Source: Lepus europaeus (Eukaryota > Chordata > Mammalia > Lagomorpha > Leporidae). From it: DNA of 64,000 bases. Position 1 is the stretch's first letter. The number at the start of each line of letters is the position of its first letter. Made by a program: the position numbers and the translations under genes. The stretch is from positions 111,769,939 through 111,833,938 of the forward strand of contig NC_084850.1 in assembly GCF_033115175.1 (NCBI RefSeq), read 5' to 3'. The notes under the pieces are model-generated. The model saw nothing but the letters and a program-made list of their open reading frames with translations, was not told the origin of the DNA and ran no database searches. Shown here in pieces: positions 56,916 to 64,000 of this stretch.

Positions 56916-57900
56916 CAACAACATCATGTAAAGCACTACCTCAAGTAAGGTGCTCAAAATAATCATCCAGATGACTAATTCCAAAATATATGGTTGCATT
57001 AATATTCATAAATCACTTTACAAAATATTATACAGTTCAGATGACACACAATGTCAAACCAGCTGCTGATGAAACTCAGCTCTTACACCTCCCTGGCTCC
57101 CAACTCTGGCTCTAGAACCTATGAACCTGGACATCTTTACTAGACTCCTACCCTCCCACTCCTCACTTCCAGTCTGTCACAAGCACCATGCCAGAAGCCA
57201 GATGCTTCATACCCGAGCCCACACAGTTAATTAAGAGTCCAGTAAGAGTGCTCAAGTGATAGATCTTAAGACATATACAGAACTGCAGCACAGAGGGAAG
57301 TGCATCAAAGGGAAAGTATATATCTAGTCAGAAGAGAAAACATACTATAGTATTAGAAATGACATGATTTTGGCATCCAGGATGGTTGCTAACCAACCTG
57401 GAAACTCCAAAACATAAGACCACTCTCTAATTTACACATGGATCCTCCATTAATAAAAAAAGCTTATTAGTAAAAGGGACATCACCTCTGTAGATGACAC
57501 TCCTGCTGATAACTCAGGCTGATCTAATCAGTCCTTTATTCCAAACAGGATGGAAAGAAGTTCACCTCATAAGTCAGGCAAGTGAAGAAAAGATAATGAT
57601 GGGCAAAAATAAGTAACTATGGAGGCAAAATAGAAATGATACTGCACAGAGAAATCTACCACAAGACTCCTATTCTCAGATTGTAAGATGACACTAGGAG
57701 GGTCCAAGTTCGCAGATTAGCGACAGAGTGCTCTGACTCAGATGGGGTGAGATTAATATTTAAAAAGGGTAGAAAGTACACTAGTAGGACAAAGTTTTGG
57801 AGGAACCCCAGCGGGAGACCCAGTGAAAGCACCAGGAACGGACCAGACTTGCACCGAATGAGCATACACAACAAAAAAGAACAAAAGCTTGGATCTGGGG
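56916..57900. other. No gene seen
   Basis: Unique-looking. 57700-57900 has a different composition (agcgggagacccagtgaaag, ggaacggaccagacttgcac) and might be an old L1 5' UTR fragment; unverified. Confidence 0.3.
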
Positions 57901-58361
57901 AGAAAGATATCTAAAATAAGCCATGAACATAGAAAACCTAAACAAACCAATAACCACAACAGAAATCGAATCAGTAATAAATACCCTCCCAACAAAGAAG
58001 CCCAGTACCAGATGGTTTCACTACTGAAATCTATCAGACACTTAAAGAAGAACTAACTCCAATTCTTCTCAAGCTATTCATAACAACTGAAAGGGAAGGA
58101 AACCTCCCAAATTCTTTCTATGAAGCCAGCATCAGCTAAAGTACTAAACCCAAAAAAGACACACTAGAGAAAGAGAACTACAGATCAAATTTCCTGATGA
58201 ACATAGACTCAAAAATCCTCAACAAAATTCGAGCCAATCAAATCCAACAATACATCAGAAAGATCATTCACCCAGATCCAGTGGGATTTATCCATGGTAT
58301 GCACGGTTGGTTCAACATTCGCAAATCAATCAATGTGATCCATCACATTAACAAATTGAAG

Positions 58362-58671
58362 GGCCGGTGCTGTGACACAGTGGGTTAAAGCCCTGGCCTG
58401 AAGCGCCCGCATCCCAGATGGACGCTGGTTCTAGTCCTGGATGCTCCTCTTCTGATCCAGCTCTCTGCTATGGCCTGAGAAAGCAGTGGAAGATGGTCCA
58501 AGTCCTTGGGCCCCTGCACCCATGTGGGAGACCCAGAAGAAGCTCCTGGCTCCTGACACAGCTCCGGCCATTGTGCATCTGGGGAGTGAACCAGCAGATG
58601 GAAGACCTCTCTCTCTGTCTCTATCTCTCTCTGTAACTCTTTCAAATAAATAAAATAAATCTTTAAAAAAA
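58362..58671 (+). mobile_element. C-SINE inside the plus-strand L1
   Basis: Full SINE with an A-rich tail. Target duplication aacaaattgaag at 58350-58361 and 58672-58683. Confidence 0.92.
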
Positions 58672-59200
58672 AACAAATTGAAGAACAAAAACCATATGAT
58701 TATCTCAAGAGATGTGGAGAAAGCATTTGGCAAAATACAACACACTTTCATGATAAAAACTGTGCAAACTGGGAATAGAAGGAACATTCCTCAACACAAT
58801 CAAGGCAGTTTATGACAAACCCATGGCCAGCATCCTATTGAATGGGGAAAAGTTGGAAGCATTCACACTGAGATCTGGAACCAGACAGGAACGCCCATTC
58901 TCACCATTACCATTCGATATAGTACTGCAAGTTTTAGCCAGAGACAGTAGACAAGAAAAAGAAATCAAAGGGATACAAATTGGGAAGGAGGAAGTCAAAC
59001 TATCCCTATTTGCAGATGACATGATTTGATATATAGGGGATTCAAAAGACTCCACTAAAAGACTATTGGAACTCATAGAAGAGTTTGGAAGACTAGCAAG
59101 ATATAAAATCAACTCACAAAAATCAACAGCCTTTGTATACACAGACAATGCAATAGCTAAGAAAGAGCTACTAAGATAGCTACTAAAACTCAAATAACTT

Positions 59201-59537
59201 GGTTTTTTTATTTTTTATTTTTGACAGGCAGAGTTATACAGTAAGAGAGAGAGACAGAGAGAAAGGTCTTCCTTCCATTGGTTTACCCCCCAAATGGCTG
59301 CCACGGCTGGTGCGCTGCACCGATCCGAAGCCTGGAGCCAGGTGCTTCTTCCTGGTCTCCCATGTAGGTGCAGGGCCCAAGCACTTGGGCCATCCTCTAC
59401 TGCCCTTCTGGGCCACAGCAGAGAGCTGGACTGGAAGAGGAGCAACCGGGACAGAATCTGGCACCCCAACCAGGACTAGAACCCAGGGTGCCGGTGCCGT
59501 AGGCAGAGGATTAGCAAAGTGAGCCGCAGCGCTGGCC
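59201..59537 (-). mobile_element. C-SINE inside the plus-strand L1
   Basis: Opposite orientation to the host L1. Flanks aactcaaataactt (59187-59200) and the near copy aactcaaatacttt (59538-59551). Confidence 0.92.
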
Positions 59538-59825
59538 AACTCAAATACTTTGTAATAAATTTAACCAAGGATGTCAAAGATCTCTATGATGAGAATTATA
59601 AAACAATAAAGTAAGACATAGAACATACAAAAAAATGGGAAAATCTTCCATGTTCATAGATTGGAAGAATCAATACTATTAAAATGTCTATTCCTCTGAA
59701 ATCAATTTACAGATTCAATGTGATACCAATCAAAATACCAAGACATTCTTCTCAAGATATAAGAAAAAATGATGCTGAAATTCAAATGGAAACACTGGAG
59801 ACTATGAATAGCTAAGCAAATTTTA

Positions 59826-60161
59826 TTTATTTATTCATTTATTTTTATTTTATTTATTTGAGAGGTAGAGTTACAGACAATGAGAGGGAGAGACAGAAAG
59901 GTCTTCCTTCTGTTGGTTCACCCCCCTCAGATGGCTGCAGCAGCTGGAGCTACACCGATCTGAAACCAGGAGCCAGGTGCTTCTTCCCAGTCTCCCATGT
60001 GGGTACGGGGGCCCAAGGACTTGAGCCATCTTCTACTGCTTTCCCAGGCCACAGCTAAGAGCAGGACTGCAAGAGGAGCAGCCAGGACTACAACTGGCAC
60101 CCATATGCGATGCCGGCGCCACAGGCGGAGGAATAATCTACTGCGCCACAGCACAAGCCCC
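59826..60161 (-). mobile_element. C-SINE inside the plus-strand L1
   Basis: Flanks agctaagcaaatttta (59810-59825) and agctaaagcaatttta (60162-60177), diverged copies of one duplication. Confidence 0.92.
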
Positions 60162-62648
60162 AGCTAAAGCAATTTTATACAACAAAAACAAATCCAGAGG
60201 CATCACAATATCAGTCTTCAAGAAATAATACAGAGCAGTTATAATCAAAACAGCCTGGTACTGGTACAAAAACAGATGGCTAGATCAATGGAACAGAAAA
60301 GAAAAGCCAGAAATCAATTCAACGTATCTTTGACAAAGGAGATAAATCAATCCCTAGAGAACTCACAGTCTCTTCAACAAATGGTGTTGGGAAAACTGGA
60401 TCTCCACATGCAGAAGTATGAAGCAAGACGCCTACCTTACACAACATACAAAAATCCACTCAAAACGGACTAAAGACCTAAATCTATGACAAGATAACAT
60501 CAAATTATTACAGAACATTGGGGAAACCTTACAAGACATTGCCACAGGCAAAGAGTGTTTGGAAAAGAACCCAGATGCACAGGCAATCAAAGCCAAAATC
60601 GACAAATAGGACTACATCAAATCAAGAAGTTTCTGCACTGCAAAAGAAGCAATCAACAAAGTGAAGAGACAACTGACCGAATGGGAGAAAATATTTGCAA
60701 ACTATACAACTGATAAAGGATTCATAACCAAAATATACAAGAAGATCAAGAAACTCCACAGCAACAAACAAACAACCCTGTTAAGATATGGACAAAGGAC
60801 TTAAACAGACATTTTTCAAAAGAGGAAATCCAAAAGGCCAAAGGATACATGAAAAAAATGCTCAGAAACGCTAGCCATCAGCAAAATGCAAATCAAAACC
60901 ACAATGAGGATTCATCTCACCCCAGTTAGAATGGCTTTAACGTAGAAATAACTAAGCAAATTCTGGAGAGGATGTGGGGAAAAAGGGACACTAACCCACT
61001 GTTGGTGGGAATGCAAACTGGTTAAGTCACTATGGAAAGTCAGTCTGGAGATTCCTCAGAAGCCTGAATATAACCCTACCATTCAACACAGCCATCCCAC
61101 TCCTTGGAATTTACCCAAAGGAAATTAAATTGGCAAACAAAAAAGCCATCTGCACATTAATATTTATTGCAGCTCAATTCACAATAGCTAAGACCTGGAA
61201 CCAACCCAAATGCCCATCAACAGAAGACTGGATAAAGAAATTAAGGGACATGTACTCTATAGGATACTATACAGCAGTAAAAAAAAATGAAATCCGGTCA
61301 TTTGCAACAAAAGGGAGGAATCTGGAACACATCATGCTGAGTGAAATAAGCCAGCCCCAGAGGGACAAATATCATATGTTCTCCCTGATCGGTGACAACT
61401 AACCGAGCACCAAAAAGGAAACCTGCTGAAGTGAAATGGACACTATGAGAAACAGTGACTTGATCAGCTCTTGTCCTGACTGTTGATGAACAACTTAATA
61501 CTTTATCCCTTTTAGTATTTTTTTGTCCTACTTAATACTATTGGTTGAACTCTGTAATTAACACACAATTATTCTTAGGTGTTTAAATTTAACTGAAAAG
61601 TGATCTCTGTTAAATATAAGAGTGGGAAAAAGAGAGGGAGGAGATGTACAATTTGGGACATGCTCAATCGGACTTGCCCCAAATGGTAGAGTTAGAAACG
61701 TGCCAGGGGATTCCAATACAATCCCATCAAGGTGGCGTGTACCAATGCCATCTCACTAGTCCAAGTGATCAATTTCAGTTCACAATTGATCATAATGATA
61801 GGTCTAAGAGTCAAAGGGATCACATAAACAAGACTAGTGTCTGCTAATACTAACTGATAGAATCAAAAAGGGAAAAAAAAGATCCAACATGGGAAGTGGG
61901 GTACACAGCAGACTCATAGAATGGCAGATGTTCTAAACAGCACTATGGCCTCGGAATCAGCCCTCAAGGCATTTGGATCTGGCTGAAGAGCCCATGAGAG
62001 TATTGTAGGCATGGAAAGCCAAGACACTCTGGGAAAAAAAAAAAAGAGGACCTAAATGAAAGATCTCTGCGAGTGAGATCCCAGTGGAAAGAACGGGGCC
62101 ATCAAAGAAGGAGGTACCTTTCTCTGAAGGGAGGAGAGAACTTCCACTTTGACTATGACCTTGTCTAAATGAGATCAAAGTTGGCGAACTCAAAAGGCTT
62201 CCATAGCCTTGGAAACTCATGACTAGAGCCTAGGGTGATAGTAAACCATAAACAAGAGTGTCAAATTTTGTTAAGTCAACAACATGAGTCACTGTACACT
62301 TACTCCTCATGTAGGATCTCTGTCCTTTAATGTGTTGTTCAATGTGAATTAATGCTATAACTAGTACTCAAACAGTATTTGGCACTTTGTGTTCTGTGTG
62401 GGTGCAAACTGTTGAAAGCTTTACTTAATATATGCTAAATTGATCTTCTGTATATAAAGATAATTGAAAATGAATCTTGATGTGAATGGAATGGGAGAGG
62501 GAGGGGGAGTTGGGAGGGTTGCGGGTGGGAGGGAAGTTATGGGGGGGAAAAGCCATTGTAATCCATAAGCTGTTGGTGGGAATGCTGTACTTTGGAAGTT
62601 TATATTTACTAAATAAAAGTTAAAAAAAAAAAAGAAAGATAATTAAGT

Positions 62649-62975
62649 CCCCCCCAGTAAAGTGAAATTATCTTCCAGACACAATGACTCTGAATATCCC
62701 TTGTCTGGATATTTGAGGAACAGTTTTTGGTTTTGTATTTGCTTTCTTTTCCTTTCTCCTCCCAAGTGTTGAACTCTAACCTAGAATAGAGTTCATCTAC
62801 AGTGTATAAAGTTAAATGAAAATAGATCTTAGTAAAAAAAAATACTGGGAACAGGAGAGGGAGGAGGAAGAAGGGTGGGAGTGTGGGTAGGAGGGTGGGG
62901 ACGTTCGGAAAGATTACTATGTGCCTAAAGTTGTATTTATGAAATGCATGCAAATAAATTTTAAAAAACTATTTA
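62649..62975 (+). mobile_element. L1 3' end of an older subfamily
   Basis: Carries the tail features also seen at 12357-12540 and 32100-32330: a purine-rich stretch (gggagtgtgggtaggagggt) and aaagttgtatttatgaaatgcatg, then an A-rich end. It abuts the 3' end of the longer L1. Confidence 0.75.
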
Positions 62976-63049
62976 AAAAGACACGGTGTATACAGAGAAC
63001 TCTCTGTTCCTGGGGAGGGGAGATGAATGTTATATTTTATAGTTCTATT

Positions 63050-63195
63050 ATGTAACCACATTATATAATTCTAACATATAACTATATATTATATAGTTAC
63101 ATATATAGTATTAGACATGTAACATTCTAATACGTAACTATATTATATAGTTATATTAAATAGTTACATACATAGTATTATATATGTAAAGTTCC
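63050..63195. repeat. Degenerate AT-rich tandem repeat
   Basis: Reiterated variants of tatatagttacatatatagtatta with imperfect inverted symmetry. It sits between L1 debris and the ferritin-like promoter region. Confidence 0.7.
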
Positions 63196-63249
63196 TCAGA
63201 GCACCTGAGAAAGTCTTTGGGCGCTAGACATGTTCATGGCAAAACTTGG

Positions 63250-63601
63250 GTTCTTCTTGAAAGATAATTAAGTGCCGCCCCACCCCCAACTCAGAAAGAC
63301 ACGAAACAGTCCCGTGTTGCCCGTGTGCAAAACTGGAGGGGCGACACTTCCGGTGTATCCAACGGCCAACTCCTGACCTTTTGACCTCCCCGTCCTATCC
63401 TGTTATTCCGGTAGAGCCCCCACCCACTTCTAACGGCTCTCTCACAAGCCCGCCCACTGACGCCAGACTCCTGGTGCGAAGCGCAGCCTCCACAGGCCGC
63501 CAGCTCGCTCCTGGTCTGTCCTGAGGACCAAGGCGCCTGACTGCTCTGCTTTCACCATCTTTTTTGCCACACCCCTGCCGCCTGCTGTGCCTGTGCCTGC
63601 C
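63250..63601 (+). promoter_or_regulatory. Candidate promoter and 5' UTR of ferritin-like gene
   Basis: This GC-richer stretch separates AT-rich repeats from the ATG. It holds an exact ETS/GABPA core (cacttccgg, 63345-63353) and a second ttccgg core at 63406-63411, with no TATA box. I see no CAGTGN loop typical of an iron-responsive element, so translation control by IRP proteins, normal for ferritin H, is probably missing. Promoter activity is inferred. Confidence 0.4.
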
Positions 63602-64000
63602 ATGGCCGCCGCATCCTCAAGAGTGCGCCACAACTACCACCCTGAAAGCGAGGCTGCCGTCAACAGCCACATCCACCTGCTGCTCTACGCCTCCTACGTG
63701 GCTCTGTCGATGGCCTTCTACTTCGACCAAGACGACGTGGCGCTGAAGGGCTTCGCCCGCTACTTCCTGAAGCGCTCACAGATCGAGAGGGAGCGCGCGG
63801 AGAAGCTGCTGAAGATGCAGAGCCAGCGTGGAGGCCGCATCGTCTTCCAAGACATCGAGAAGCCTGAGCGCAGCGACTGGGAGGGTGGCCTCCAGGCCAT
63901 GGAAGTTGCCTTCGACCTGGCTATGAGCATCAACCAGAGCCTGCTGGATGTGCACGACGTGGCCACATCCAGAGATGACGCCCACCTCTGCCACTTCCTG
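63602..64000 (+). CDS. FTHL17: Ferritin heavy-chain-like protein, FTHL17 type, 5' 133 codons (cut by window end)
   Basis: The frame starts at ATG 63602 and is open to the window edge. It aligns without gaps to ferritin H helices A, B and most of C ([69 protein letters not shown]). With Met as residue 1 the numbering equals mature human ferritin H. Ferroxidase ligands are mostly replaced: Glu27 is Leu, Tyr34 is Ala, Glu61 is Ile, His65 is Arg and Glu107 is Ala; only Glu62 remains. The protein should therefore not oxidise iron, as described for human FTHL17. The true length would be about 180 residues; helices D and E lie outside the window. No intron interrupts a region that holds introns in FTH1, so it is retrogene-derived. 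An H-ferritin processed pseudogene is the alternative, but 133 open codons and consistent loss of the metal site favour a diverged FTHL17-family gene. Confidence 0.85.
   Translation, partial: MAAASSRVRHNYHPESEAAVNSHIHLLLYASYVALSMAFYFDQDDVALKGFARYFLKRSQIERERAEKLLKMQSQRGGRIVFQDIEKPERSDWEGGLQAMEVAFDLAMSINQSLLDVHDVATSRDDAHLCHFL

Larger units (their letters stand above)
57910..62632 (+). mobile_element. 5'-truncated L1 (ORF2 onward), plus strand
   Basis: Begins inside ORF2 (IENLNKPIT, near 57925) and runs through the reverse transcriptase (FADD at 59009-59020), the C-terminal segment (NQPKCPSTEDWIKKL near 61200) and stop near 61402, then a 1.2-kb 3' UTR with a G-rich tract (62496-62550) and an A-rich tail. 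A 9-bp candidate duplication (agaaagata) lies at 57901-57909 and 62633-62641. It is the same broad subfamily as the minus-strand copy. ORF2 is broken in many places. Three C-SINEs sit inside. Confidence 0.88.

Noticed and set aside
63301-63601. Iron-responsive element before the ferritin-like ATG
   Set aside because: No CAGTGN loop with a bulged-C stem was found by eye.

Overview
The window is lagomorph nuclear DNA, most probably rabbit (Oryctolagus cuniculus) or a close relative. The main evidence is about 40 copies of the tRNA-derived C-SINE, a lagomorph-specific SINE, together with L1 copies whose 3' ends share one distinctive sequence. Two single-exon genes place it on the X chromosome with fair confidence: a FAM47-type gene (29392-30657, +) and the first 133 codons of a ferritin heavy-chain-like gene of FTHL17 type (63602-64000, +). 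In humans both families lie in Xp21. Both are testis-type retrogene families.

Layout. 1-20 kb: old L1, hAT and ERVL remnants, overwritten by C-SINEs, with a striking nest at 11.5-14.8 kb (SINE in SINE, LTR in SINE in SINE) and two sites where two SINEs entered the same target. 18.5-19.6 kb: non-repetitive, GC-richer DNA with a CTCF-like motif. 20.74-20.90 kb: a short minus-strand reading frame behind a good splice acceptor and followed by a poly(A) signal, which may be the last coding exon of an unrecognised gene. 21-29 kb: old L1 and MaLR fragments. 29.2-31 kb: the FAM47-type gene with a candidate promoter and an overlapping upstream ORF. 31-41 kb: L1 tails, MIR and SINEs. 41.66-48.80 kb: a full-length minus-strand L1 with a perfect 14-bp target-site duplication, holding a C-SINE inside ORF2. 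49.1 kb: a U6 snRNA retropseudogene. 49-57 kb: old repeats and an LTR inserted in an older LTR. 57.9-62.6 kb: a 5'-truncated plus-strand L1 carrying three SINEs. 63.2-64 kb: TATA-less, ETS-motif-bearing upstream sequence and the ferritin-like gene, cut by the window end.

The genes form no operon or pathway. What the window records is mostly retrotransposition: L1 supplied the machinery, C-SINEs and U6 RNA used it, and both protein genes look like (or belong to families of) old intronless copies. I found no CRISPR array, tRNA gene or rRNA gene. Two solo LTRs of one family and several older LTR remnants are treated as fossils. Repeat family names are from memory of consensus sequences and were not checked against a database.
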